Below, piece by piece: positions 33,380-41,699 of a stretch of 64,000 nucleotides of DNA (position 1 is the first letter of the stretch; every line of letters begins with the position of its first letter). The notes below the pieces were generated by a model. It had not been told where the DNA came from. It made no database searches and saw only the letters and a program-made list of their open reading frames with translations. This stretch comes from Cognataquiflexum gelatinilyticum (lineage in GTDB: Bacteria; Bacteroidota; Bacteroidia; Cytophagales; Cyclobacteriaceae), in NCBI RefSeq assembly GCF_024813435.1, contig NZ_JANAEZ010000002.1, positions 1 to 64,000 of the forward strand, given 5' to 3'. A program made the translations under genes and the position numbers.

Positions 33380-33697
33380 TCAAAGAAACACAACTTCATC
33401 AATCACACCTTTGCCAAACTTGGCCTCAATCAAATCCATGACTTTGCTCCGGTTCATTTTCAGCTCGTTCTTGACAGGTCCGGAGCTGATTTTTACAAAA
33501 AGTTTCTTTTCCTTGATATATAGGCCTGTGGTGCGGGAGGCTACCATTTTGCCCATCATTTCCGGCCAGGCCTGCAACAGCAACCTTTCGTCAAACTTAT
33601 CTTTGAGTCGGTAAGCTTTCAGCAAATCATCAAAAGCCTCCTTCAGCGGTGTCGCTTCTTTCTTCCTTCCTCCATTGTTGCCGTACTTTTCCATCAT
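33380..33697 (-). CDS. DUF721 (DciA-like) protein
   Basis: 105 residues. The core LLQAWPEMMGKMVASRTTGLYIKEKKL matches DUF721, whose characterised member DciA assists loading of the DnaB helicase. The usual start LKEAFDDLLKAYRLK is present. The ATG at 33697 is preferred over a TTG six bases upstream. A TACCTTTG -7 box at 33701-33708 sits only three bases before the ATG, which would give a leaderless or near-leaderless transcript if used. It follows hemW by 18 bases. Confidence 0.82.
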   Translation of the reverse strand: MMEKYGNNGGRKKEATPLKEAFDDLLKAYRLKDKFDERLLLQAWPEMMGKMVASRTTGLYIKEKKLFVKISSGPVKNELKMNRSKVMDLIEAKFGKGVIDEVVFL

Positions 33698-33715
33698 TTC
33701 CAAAGGTAATTTTAT

Positions 33716-34843
33716 TTAAGGTAAAAAAAGAGATTCAGCAATGCTGTCTGCCAACAATCTTCCTTTTTTGGTCAGGATGATTTTGTTGGTTTCTTCCAGA
33801 ATGAGTTTTTCCTGCATCAGCATCTTGATGGTATCAAGCTTCAAAAATGCCAGATCGTAACCCGAAGAGTTTTTCAAATAATTAATGTCAGTTCCCCAGA
33901 TGGTTCTCAGAGAAGTGAGAATGTAATCGTTGGCAGCATCTTCGTCACTGAGGATTTCTTTGGCGTAAATGCTTTCTCGGGTTTTCAGTTTATTGATGTA
34001 TTGGGCATTGTGGGCAATATTCGATCCCCGGCTTTTGCCGTCAAAAGAATGAGCACTCGGACCAACTCCCAGATAAGGAACACCAAGCCAATAATTGGTA
34101 TTATGGAGGGCAAACTGTCCCAGCTTCCCAAAGTTAGAAATCTCGTATTGGATATAGCCGGAATCTTCCATGGACTGCATGAGGATTTCAAACTGCTCGG
34201 CAGCAAAATCCTCCGAGGCAGCTTGGTACTTTCCTTTTTTGTGCCAATTCCCCAAAGCGGTCTTTGGCTCCACAGTCAGGCAATAGCTGCTGATGTGACC
34301 TGGGTTTTGGGACAATGCGATCTCTAGGTCTTTTTTCCAGACATCATGATTGCTCGATGGAAACCCATAAATCAAATCCACTGATAATTTTTCAAATCCT
34401 GTGGACTTAGCAGATTCAATGGCTTTTAATGATTCTTCGGCGTTGTGCGCGCGGTTGTAGAATTTTAAAATTTCTGGATCGAAGGTCTGTATTCCGATGC
34501 TCAACCTGTCAATTCCCAAAGCTTTCCAGTTTTGGAGATTTGAAATACTGAGGTCATCGGGGTTTGCCTCTAACGTCACTTCTTCCAAATCCAAAGAATA
34601 CCACTTGGTGATTGTTTCCAAAATCTTTTCCAAATGGGATTTAGAAAGCAATGAAGGCGTACCTCCCCCAAAATAAACCGTCCTGACGGGAGTTTTTTTT
34701 GGCAAAAAGTCTTTCCTCAGTTCGAGTTCAGTACAAATGGAATCCACCATCTCCTCGATCAGGACTTTGCTGGTACTGAAGTGAAAATCACAATAGTGAC
34801 AAGCCTGCTTACAAAAAGGAATATGGATGTAGATACCGGACAA
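33716..34843 (-). CDS. hemW: Radical SAM haem chaperone HemW
   Basis: 375 residues. IYIHIPFCKQACHYCDFHFS holds the radical SAM CxxxCxxC cluster (C11, C15, C18) with the HemW-typical fourth residue context. GGGTPSLLS and SIGIQTF follow, and a HemN C-terminal domain ends the protein. HemW inserts haem into respiratory proteins and is distinct from the oxidase HemN. The start is a TTG at 34843; the next residues match the family N-terminus, so TTG is kept. A TATCTTTG box lies 20 bases upstream. Confidence 0.93.
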   Translation of the reverse strand: MSGIYIHIPFCKQACHYCDFHFSTSKVLIEEMVDSICTELELRKDFLPKKTPVRTVYFGGGTPSLLSKSHLEKILETITKWYSLDLEEVTLEANPDDLSISNLQNWKALGIDRLSIGIQTFDPEILKFYNRAHNAEESLKAIESAKSTGFEKLSVDLIYGFPSSNHDVWKKDLEIALSQNPGHISSYCLTVEPKTALGNWHKKGKYQAASEDFAAEQFEILMQSMEDSGYIQYEISNFGKLGQFALHNTNYWLGVPYLGVGPSAHSFDGKSRGSNIAHNAQYINKLKTRESIYAKEILSDEDAANDYILTSLRTIWGTDINYLKNSSGYDLAFLKLDTIKMLMQEKLILEETNKIILTKKGRLLADSIAESLFLP

Positions 34844-34862
34844 TTTATTTAATTTTAGCCCT

Positions 34863-34870
34863 CAAAGATA
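34863..34870 (-). promoter_or_regulatory. Candidate -7 box of hemW-dciA
   Basis: TATCTTTG on the minus strand matches TAnnTTTG, 20 bases before the hemW TTG start. A TTTG lies 15 bases further upstream, a little close for the -33 element. Confidence 0.4.
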
Positions 34871-34890
34871 CTCAAACCTCCCTGTCAAAG

Positions 34891-36615
34891 GTGAAAAGAA
34901 TCCTCATTTTCCTGTTTCTATTATTTTGTACATTTTCTTCTCCCGGATACTCCCAAGGAGGAAAATGGCTCCGTTGGGAATTGGTGGGAGCACTGTCTGT
35001 TCAGGAAGATCAGGTATTTAGAGATTCGGTATCACTTTCAAACTTCATCAAAGGGAAATACCAAGAGCTATACAGTTTGGGATATTTGGCACCTCAAGAA
35101 TCCAAGGTAAAATCCACAGTGGATTCACTTTGGCTGAGGGTGAATACCGGAGACAGGTTTGAATGGGTGACATTAAGACAAGGCAATGTCGATCCTGTTT
35201 TACTTGTCAAAACTGGAGTTGATATGAAGAGGTTTTCAGGAAAGCCATTTGATTACAGGCAGGTTTCAAGACTTTTTGAATCTCTTTTGAAAGAATCCGA
35301 GAACAGGGGTTATCCCTTTGCTGCTATCAAAATAGACAGCATGGAAAGGATCGGAAAAGGATTTTCAGGAGCACTGGCTTTGGATTCAGGGCCAAGAATT
35401 ACTTTTGATACCATAAAAATCACAGGGGACACCAAATCAAAGCCTGAGTTTCTTTCTAGGTTTTTACAAATTGTACCGGGGCAGGCATTTTCCCAAAGGA
35501 AAATTGATGATGGAATCCGGCAAATCCGTGGACTTCCTTACCTGAAATGGTCCGGAGAACCTGAACTTAGCTTTCAGAATGAGGAAGCTACCTTGTACCT
35601 GCCGATTTCAGACAGGAAAATCAATTCCATCGATGGGATTATTGGCTTTTTGCCCAATGAAAATGAGGGGGGCAAACTTTTGGTCACAGGGCAGTTTGAT
35701 ATTGCCTTGTATAATGTGGCAGGAACAGGGCGGAATTATGAACTCCATTGGCAGCGGTTCAACCAACTTTCCCAAACCTTGAAAATTTCAGGTTTTGAAC
35801 CTTTGCTTTTGGGCTCAAACATCGATGCTAGTTTTTCCTTTTCCCTGTTGAAAGAGGACACTACATTTTTAAACAGAGATTTCAGGCTCAATTTTGGCTA
35901 CAGGTTCAATTCTGACGGGTACTTCAGTTTCTTTACAAGGCGTCAGGCTGGAGATTTGCTAGCGGTATTTGGACTCCAAGAAAATTCTGAATTGCCGGAG
36001 GCCGGTGATTTCAGGTTTAATAATTATGGACTCAATTACAGACATATTTGGCTTGATGATATCTTTTTTCCCAGAAGAGGTGCTTTAGCCCAACTGGAAT
36101 TTGCCATAGGGAATAAGAACATTTTGCAAAATACCGGGCTACCACCTGAACTATATGAAGGCATTGTTCTTAAAACCCTTCAGTATTATATGGAGGCAAA
36201 GTTTGAAAAGCATTTTTATCTCTCTCCCCGTTGGGGAATTTACACCAGATTGGCAGGTGGAACTGTAGAAAATAAAAATCTGCTCTTAAATGATTTGTAC
36301 AGGATTGGTGGTCTGCAAAGCATCCGGGGATTCAATGAGAATTTCTTTTTTGCAGACAAATACCTTTATCTCAATTTTGAGCCGAGGTTTTATTTTGATA
36401 CCTACTCTTATTTTATGATTTTTGCCGATATGGGAAGATTGGAGAATAGCGTTCAGAATTTTGGGACTGATAACACCTTTTCTGCTGGGATGGGCTTCAG
36501 TTTAGAGACAGGAAATGGGGTTTTCAATTTCATTTATGGACTTGGCAGCTCCAATGACCAGGAATTTTCACTCAATCTTTCTAAAATTCACTTTGGATAT
36601 ACCGGTAGATTCTAA
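34891..36615 (+). CDS. Omp85 (BamA/TamA-like) outer-membrane protein
   Basis: 574 residues with a GTG start at 34891 that gives a good signal peptide (ILIFLFLLFCTFSSPGYSQ). A reduced POTRA region (about 90-225; FDTIKITGDTKSKPEFLSRFL) precedes a 16-strand-type barrel. GGLQSIRGFNENFF is the conserved VRGF/Y-type loop 6 motif of Omp85. It is shorter than BamA and nearer to TamA/PlpD-type barrels. Its role in insertion or secretion of other proteins is inferred. It directly precedes the DUF4271 gene (three bases) at the head of the gliding/type IX block. Confidence 0.85.
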   Translation: MKRILIFLFLLFCTFSSPGYSQGGKWLRWELVGALSVQEDQVFRDSVSLSNFIKGKYQELYSLGYLAPQESKVKSTVDSLWLRVNTGDRFEWVTLRQGNVDPVLLVKTGVDMKRFSGKPFDYRQVSRLFESLLKESENRGYPFAAIKIDSMERIGKGFSGALALDSGPRITFDTIKITGDTKSKPEFLSRFLQIVPGQAFSQRKIDDGIRQIRGLPYLKWSGEPELSFQNEEATLYLPISDRKINSIDGIIGFLPNENEGGKLLVTGQFDIALYNVAGTGRNYELHWQRFNQLSQTLKISGFEPLLLGSNIDASFSFSLLKEDTTFLNRDFRLNFGYRFNSDGYFSFFTRRQAGDLLAVFGLQENSELPEAGDFRFNNYGLNYRHIWLDDIFFPRRGALAQLEFAIGNKNILQNTGLPPELYEGIVLKTLQYYMEAKFEKHFYLSPRWGIYTRLAGGTVENKNLLLNDLYRIGGLQSIRGFNENFFFADKYLYLNFEPRFYFDTYSYFMIFADMGRLENSVQNFGTDNTFSAGMGFSLETGNGVFNFIYGLGSSNDQEFSLNLSKIHFGYTGRF

Positions 36616-36618
36616 CAG

Positions 36619-37737
36619 ATGAATATAGCATATGTGAGGGCTTTCCTTATTTTTCTTTTTATCGGAATTTCTTTCGTTGGTAGTTCCCAGGTTTTGGAAA
36701 ATTATAATCCTGCAATCCAGGAAATGTATCCTGAAACCCTTCGTAAATCGAATACAAAAATCCAGGTTAAACTGGATTTGGAAACTTTTCCTAACAGTAC
36801 CTTCAGATTTGCATTTCCCGGTAAATCCACCATGTTTTTGGAAGATAAGCTATGGTTCCAAACAGCAACTGATACGGTATTTATAATTCCTTTGGAAGGG
36901 ATGAAAAATTTTACATCCGGGTCTGATTCTACAGGGACCATGCTGACAATAATCAAAGCAGGTATTAATTCAAGTGATGTTTCTGTAGAAAAAGGATTTT
37001 TTGAAAATGAAGTTTTCAAATCAAAAACTGAAGATTCAGAAAAATTGCTTCCGGAGAAAAGAGATGTTGATAATTTTAATGATTTTTTCTTTTTCGCAGT
37101 TATAGGGATCCTCTTTTTGATTTCAGTCTATAAGCTGATTTACCCTTTGGTACTTAAGTTGATACTTATGCCAACCTCGGTTTTCTCGGCGGAGGATTTT
37201 TCTGAATCAAATTCTGTTCAGAAGTTTTTTTCATTGGATGTCATCTTTTATTTATTGCTGATGAATATGATGGCTTTTTTACTGCTGATGCTATGTGTTA
37301 AAGCAGTTGGGAATGAAAGTTTGCAGTTTATAGTCAGTGGAGATCTCAACCAACATTTCCTGAGTTGGCTTTTGGGGTCTTCCATTCTTATCCTGATAGC
37401 AGTTTTGAAGTTTACTTTATTAAGATTTTTGGGATTTGTGTTTGATTTGAAAAAAATAGTAGTCCCCCATTTTTTTTATATGCTAAGGATTATTTCCATA
37501 ACAATATTTGTTATGGCCTTCATTGTCAGCATAATTGTTTTGAATGACTTCTTCGAATTGGATATTACGATAAAATATTTGCTTTATGCCTTTTTTTGGA
37601 TCTACATGGTTGGTGTGTTCATGTTGTTTCTGATTATGTCAAATAGAGTGTCTTTTAAAAATTACCATTTATTTGTTTACATTTGCAGCGCGGAAATAGT
37701 CCCCTTTTTAATCCTTTCAAAGGTAATTATCGGGTAA
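36619..37737 (+). CDS. DUF4271 multi-pass membrane protein
   Basis: 372 residues. The N-terminus has a signal peptide (AFLIFLFIGISFVGSSQ), followed by about 130 periplasmic residues. From about 155 onward there are six or seven membrane helices (FFFAVIGILFLISVYKLIYPLV, VIFYLLLMNMMAFLLLMLCV, and others), ending in a C-terminal helix. This is the DUF4271 arrangement, a Bacteroidetes family regularly found upstream of a uroporphyrinogen-III-synthase-like gene and the gld genes. No function has been shown. It is inferred to be an inner-membrane partner of the type IX system. Confidence 0.82.
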   Translation: MNIAYVRAFLIFLFIGISFVGSSQVLENYNPAIQEMYPETLRKSNTKIQVKLDLETFPNSTFRFAFPGKSTMFLEDKLWFQTATDTVFIIPLEGMKNFTSGSDSTGTMLTIIKAGINSSDVSVEKGFFENEVFKSKTEDSEKLLPEKRDVDNFNDFFFFAVIGILFLISVYKLIYPLVLKLILMPTSVFSAEDFSESNSVQKFFSLDVIFYLLLMNMMAFLLLMLCVKAVGNESLQFIVSGDLNQHFLSWLLGSSILILIAVLKFTLLRFLGFVFDLKKIVVPHFFYMLRIISITIFVMAFIVSIIVLNDFFELDITIKYLLYAFFWIYMVGVFMLFLIMSNRVSFKNYHLFVYICSAEIVPFLILSKVIIG

Positions 37738-37772
37738 AATCAAGTGGAAAAGTTCAAATGCTGAAGTGAAAT

Positions 37773-38549
37773 ATGACGACTAAATCTACTAAGGACAGAT
37801 TAAACCAAGTAAAAAGCATCTTAGTTTCCCAGCCGAAGCCGACAGATGAGAAATCACCATATTTTCAATTAGCTGAAAAGTATAATTTAAAAATAGATTT
37901 CAGGCCTTTTATCCAAGTTGAGCCGGTATCAGTCAAGGATTTCAGAAGACAAAAGATTGATATTTTAAAGCATACTGCCATTATTTTCACAAGCCGTAAT
38001 GCTATCGACCATTTTTTTACGATCTGCAAGGAATTGAAAGTGGAGATGCCTGCAGATATGAAATATTTCTGTATTTCGGACCAAACAGCACATTATCTCC
38101 AAAAGTATATTGTAATCAGAAAGCGAAAGCTTTATGTTGGTCAAAAAACAGCTTCAGATTTATTTGACTACTTCAAGAAGCATAAATCGGAGAAATACCT
38201 GTTCCCATGTTCTGATATCCGGAAGGACGAAATTCCAGAGTACATGGCCAAAAACAATATCTCCTACACTGAGGCCATTATATACCACACGGTAGCAGCT
38301 GACTTGTCAGACCTTAGAGATATCAAATATGACATTCTTGCTTTTTTCTCTCCTTCGGGAATCAAATCTTTGAAGCAGAATTTTCCTGATTTCAAACAAA
38401 ATAACACAAGGATTGCTGCTTTTGGACCCACTACAGCCAAAGAAGTAAGGGACCAAAATTTAATTCTTGATATTGAAGCTCCAATGCCAAATGCCCCAAG
38501 TATGACTGGGGCACTCGAACTTTACATAAAAAAGGCAAATAATTTGTGA
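37773..38549 (+). CDS. Uroporphyrinogen-III synthase family protein
   Basis: 258 residues with the two-lobed HemD fold: FTSRNAIDHFF in lobe one, LFPCSDIRKDEIPEYMAKNN, then YDILAFFSPSGIKSLKQNFPDF and AFGPTTAKEV in lobe two. HemD closes hydroxymethylbilane to uroporphyrinogen III. No other tetrapyrrole-synthesis gene is adjacent (hemW lies 3 kb away on the other strand), and the gene sits between DUF4271 and porP, as in other Bacteroidetes. It may be the cell's HemD or a paralogue recruited to the type IX locus. Confidence 0.85.
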   Translation: MTTKSTKDRLNQVKSILVSQPKPTDEKSPYFQLAEKYNLKIDFRPFIQVEPVSVKDFRRQKIDILKHTAIIFTSRNAIDHFFTICKELKVEMPADMKYFCISDQTAHYLQKYIVIRKRKLYVGQKTASDLFDYFKKHKSEKYLFPCSDIRKDEIPEYMAKNNISYTEAIIYHTVAADLSDLRDIKYDILAFFSPSGIKSLKQNFPDFKQNNTRIAAFGPTTAKEVRDQNLILDIEAPMPNAPSMTGALELYIKKANNL

Positions 38550-38623
38550 TGATGCTAATCTTTTATGGCAAAATTGAGTTTAATTGTGTAGAATAGAGTT
38601 TACTTCATCAGTTTTATTGATAC

Positions 38624-39595
38624 ATGGTTAAACGTAATTTTACGATATTGAAATACCTACTGTTGATTTGGATAGGTAGTTTTTTTGCTTCAAGCGTCAA
38701 TGGTCAACAAGACGCGCAGTTTACGCAGTACATGTACAACGGGGCATATTTTAACCCTGCTTTTGCCGGTAAAGAATCCGGATATAGGTTTTCTGCTCTT
38801 CATAGGTCACAATGGCTGAACTATTCAGGCACTAACGGACCGGCCCCAATAACTCAATTGGTGACAGCCTCTGGTTCTATAGACAAACTCAAACTAGGAG
38901 TTGGCTTAAATTTTGTAAATGACAATATCGGCCCAAGCACCAATCAGGAAGCCAATATTTCTGTAGGATATCACAAAAAACTAAGAAGGGGTGTTTTGAG
39001 TTTAGGATTAATGGGAGGAGTTTTTGCGACAACGATACGTTTTGATGAATTGAGTTTGGTCAATCCAGATCCAAAACTGCCTGCCACGGGAAGCGAGACC
39101 CAAATGAACTTCAATTTTGGGGCAGGAGCCATATATGATAGGACTAAATATTATATAGGCATAAGCAGCCGTCATCTAAATGAACCGGCTTTTGATTTTG
39201 GAGAGGGTTCTTTTGAAAACCAATTGAAAAACCATTCCTATTTATTAGCCGGATATAGGATAAAGACCTTTGCGCAATGGAATTTTGAGCCAAGTGTATT
39301 GTTGAAAACAGTCTCCTTCAATAATTTTTCTTATGATGTCAGCGTTATAGCCACATACAATCAAAAGGTAAGTGGTGGATTGGCTTTCAGAGGTGAAGAA
39401 TCAGTATCCTTACTGATGGGTTACAGTTTACTTAGAGATAATTCACTAAGGATAGGATATGCATTTGATTTGGTAGTCGGAGGTATAGAAACCAAGTCTC
39501 CGACGAGTCATGAATTCATGTTATCCTATGTTCTTCCGGACGTTACCCGGGAGTTCCAAAGAACAATCCAACGTACTCCGAGATTTAGGTTCTAA
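38624..39595 (+). CDS. porP: Type IX secretion outer-membrane protein PorP/SprF
   Basis: 323 residues. A signal peptide ends near VNGQ. The family signature QDAQFTQYMYNGAYFNPAFAG appears right after it (about residues 28-48), followed by a beta-barrel with repeated aromatic strands (LGVGLNFVNDNIGPSTNQ, ISVGYHKKLRRG). PorP/SprF family members work with type IX secretion of adhesins such as SprB, and linked PorP proteins anchor the motor to the surface machinery. It directly precedes gldK. Confidence 0.93.
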   Translation: MVKRNFTILKYLLLIWIGSFFASSVNGQQDAQFTQYMYNGAYFNPAFAGKESGYRFSALHRSQWLNYSGTNGPAPITQLVTASGSIDKLKLGVGLNFVNDNIGPSTNQEANISVGYHKKLRRGVLSLGLMGGVFATTIRFDELSLVNPDPKLPATGSETQMNFNFGAGAIYDRTKYYIGISSRHLNEPAFDFGEGSFENQLKNHSYLLAGYRIKTFAQWNFEPSVLLKTVSFNNFSYDVSVIATYNQKVSGGLAFRGEESVSLLMGYSLLRDNSLRIGYAFDLVVGGIETKSPTSHEFMLSYVLPDVTREFQRTIQRTPRFRF

Positions 39596-39625
39596 AAAAA
39601 AATTATTGGAAATTCAGCAATTAAA

Positions 39626-39658
39626 TTTGTGTATTTCTAAGAATTTACTTTAATTTTC
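39626..39658 (+). promoter_or_regulatory. Candidate promoter of gldKLMN
   Basis: TTG at 39627-39629, a 21-base spacer and TAATTTTC (39651-39658), one mismatch from TAnnTTTG. It lies 58 bases before the gldK ATG and could give gldKLMN a start independent of porP. Confidence 0.3.
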
Positions 39659-39715
39659 GCTCTTGTTGCTTATCCAAAAAGTGGCATGAATTTGATAAAT
39701 GGTTTAATGTAATTT

Positions 39716-40810
39716 ATGTCTAAAAAAATGAAGACACGCGTTTTGAGCATAATTTTAGCGGTTTTGGTAGTGGTAGTACTACCGAGTTGCGGACTTTTGG
39801 GCAAGAAAGGATCTGCCAGTGAAAAAGACAATAGAAGGGGTGAAGTTACGGGTGTTCCCAAGAGGGTAATCTGGCAACAAATCCTTCCTCAAGAAATGGT
39901 TCCGGTCAAAGCCGGGACGTTTTGGATGGGACAGGCTGATGAAGATATAGCCTTCTCACAATCATCGTTGAACAAGCAGATTACTATCTCCGAATTTTAT
40001 ATGGATAAGTATGAAGTATCCAACAACAAATACAGACAGTTCATCGAAGCCGTCAGGTTAGGTGAGTACACTTACAGTACTCCGACAACTTTGAAAGACG
40101 CGCCGACTTTTGACCTGAACGCTGTACTTCCTGATACGACAGTCTGGAACACAAGTTTCACTTACCACTATGGTGATCCTTTGATGGAGTTTTATTTTGA
40201 CCACCCTGCTTTTGACAATTACCCTGTGGTAGGTGTCAGCTGGGAGCAGGCCAATATGTACTGTCAGTGGAGAACGTACCACTTGAATGCAAACGACAAA
40301 GCGGATTTTGATTATCCTCCTTTCAGGTTACCATCAGAAGCAGAGTGGGAATATGCAGCCAAAGGCGGAAAAGAAGTAGCCAAGTATCCTTGGGGAGGTC
40401 CTTATCTCAAAAATAAGAGAGGTTGCTTGATGGCTAACTTCAAGCCTGGAAGAGGTAACTACATTGATGATGGATTTGCATATACTGCGCCAGTAGATGT
40501 TTTTGCACCAAATGGCTTCGGCTTATACAACATGTCAGGAAACGTAGCAGAATGGGTATTGGATTCCTATAATGCAGTCAGTGGATCTGTCACTTGGGAT
40601 TTGGACCCTAGATATGATGATCCTAATGAAAAAAGGAAAGTGGTACGTGGCGGTTCTTGGAAAGACATCGCTCATTACCTCGAAACAAGTACAAGAACCT
40701 ATGAATTCCAGGATGTGAAAACAGCACATATCGGATTCAGAACTGCGATGACCTATTTGGGTAGATCAGGTTCAATGGATATCAGCAACAACAGAAGAAG
40801 AAAAAAGTAA
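39716..40810 (+). CDS. gldK: Gliding motility lipoprotein GldK
   Basis: 364 residues. MKTRVL...LPSCGLLG is a lipoprotein signal (C25). The rest is a formylglycine-generating-enzyme-like (SUMF1) domain: VPVKAGTFWMGQ, YEVSNNKYRQFI, PVVGVSWEQANMYCQWR, RLPSEAEWEYAAKGG, YNMSGNVAEWVLD, VVRGGSWKD. GldK forms the outer-membrane-associated ring of the type IX system with GldN; the FGE fold is structural. First of four co-directional gld genes. Confidence 0.96.
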   Translation: MSKKMKTRVLSIILAVLVVVVLPSCGLLGKKGSASEKDNRRGEVTGVPKRVIWQQILPQEMVPVKAGTFWMGQADEDIAFSQSSLNKQITISEFYMDKYEVSNNKYRQFIEAVRLGEYTYSTPTTLKDAPTFDLNAVLPDTTVWNTSFTYHYGDPLMEFYFDHPAFDNYPVVGVSWEQANMYCQWRTYHLNANDKADFDYPPFRLPSEAEWEYAAKGGKEVAKYPWGGPYLKNKRGCLMANFKPGRGNYIDDGFAYTAPVDVFAPNGFGLYNMSGNVAEWVLDSYNAVSGSVTWDLDPRYDDPNEKRKVVRGGSWKDIAHYLETSTRTYEFQDVKTAHIGFRTAMTYLGRSGSMDISNNRRRKK

Positions 40811-40859
40811 ATCGAATAACATCTTAATCACTCACTCACCTCTAAATTTTTAAAAAAAA

Positions 40860-41660
40860 ATGGCAACAAAAAACAAATCATTCATGAACACATTCTACGG
40901 GGATATCATGCCGAAAATTTATGGTATCGGAGCCGCCGTAGTTATCTTAGGAGCTATGTTCAAAATCCTCGACTGGCAGGGTGCCAGTTTGATGATTGGT
41001 GTGGGTCTTACCACAGAAGCCGCAATATTTTTCTTATCCGCATTTGAGCCCAAACATGAAGAGGTAGACTGGTCAAAAGTTTATCCTGAATTAGCCGGTG
41101 AAGAGCCTGCTGAACGCAAATCCACCAAAAAAGAGCCAAAAGACAATCTTAGCCAGAAATTTGACGAAATGTTGTCCAATGCTAAAATTGGACCTGAATT
41201 GTTTGATAGCTTGGGCAAAGGAATCCAAAACCTTGCAACCTCAGCTGAAAAAATGGGAACGATTGCTGATGCAGCAGTTGCTACCAATGAATATGCGAGC
41301 AATGTAAAAACAGCTTCCAAGACTTTGGTGGACATCAACCAGTCTTATGGAAAAACTGCCATGGCGTTGACCGAGCTTTCTTCTGCGTCTGCAGATGCAA
41401 AAGAGTACCACAGTCAAGTGGTGACGGTTACCAAAAACCTTTCTGCATTGAACAATGTGTATGAAATGGAACTTTTGGATGCCCAATCACACCTTAAAAC
41501 ACTGAATAAGTTCTATTCCAATATATCTACTGCTATGGAAGGATTGAACGAGGCAGGAAAAGAAACAGAGCAGTTCAAAACTGAGTTGGCTAAACTCAAT
41601 CAAAACGTAAGTTCTTTGAATAAGGTATACGGTGGCATGTTATCAGCCATGAAAGGTTAA
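40860..41660 (+). CDS. gldL: Gliding motility motor protein GldL
   Basis: 266 residues. Two N-terminal membrane helices (IYGIGAAVVILGAMFKIL, about 20-37, and GASLMIGVGLTTEAAIFFLSAF, about 41-62) precede a long cytoplasmic coiled-coil-rich tail. GldL forms a pentamer around a GldM dimer as the proton-driven motor. Several conserved acidic and lysine residues lie between and after the helices (K35, E53). It follows gldK by 49 bases. Confidence 0.96.
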   Translation: MATKNKSFMNTFYGDIMPKIYGIGAAVVILGAMFKILDWQGASLMIGVGLTTEAAIFFLSAFEPKHEEVDWSKVYPELAGEEPAERKSTKKEPKDNLSQKFDEMLSNAKIGPELFDSLGKGIQNLATSAEKMGTIADAAVATNEYASNVKTASKTLVDINQSYGKTAMALTELSSASADAKEYHSQVVTVTKNLSALNNVYEMELLDAQSHLKTLNKFYSNISTAMEGLNEAGKETEQFKTELAKLNQNVSSLNKVYGGMLSAMKG

Positions 41661-41699
41661 GCCTGTTTTTATAAATGTTTAAACTTTTAGAAAAATAAT

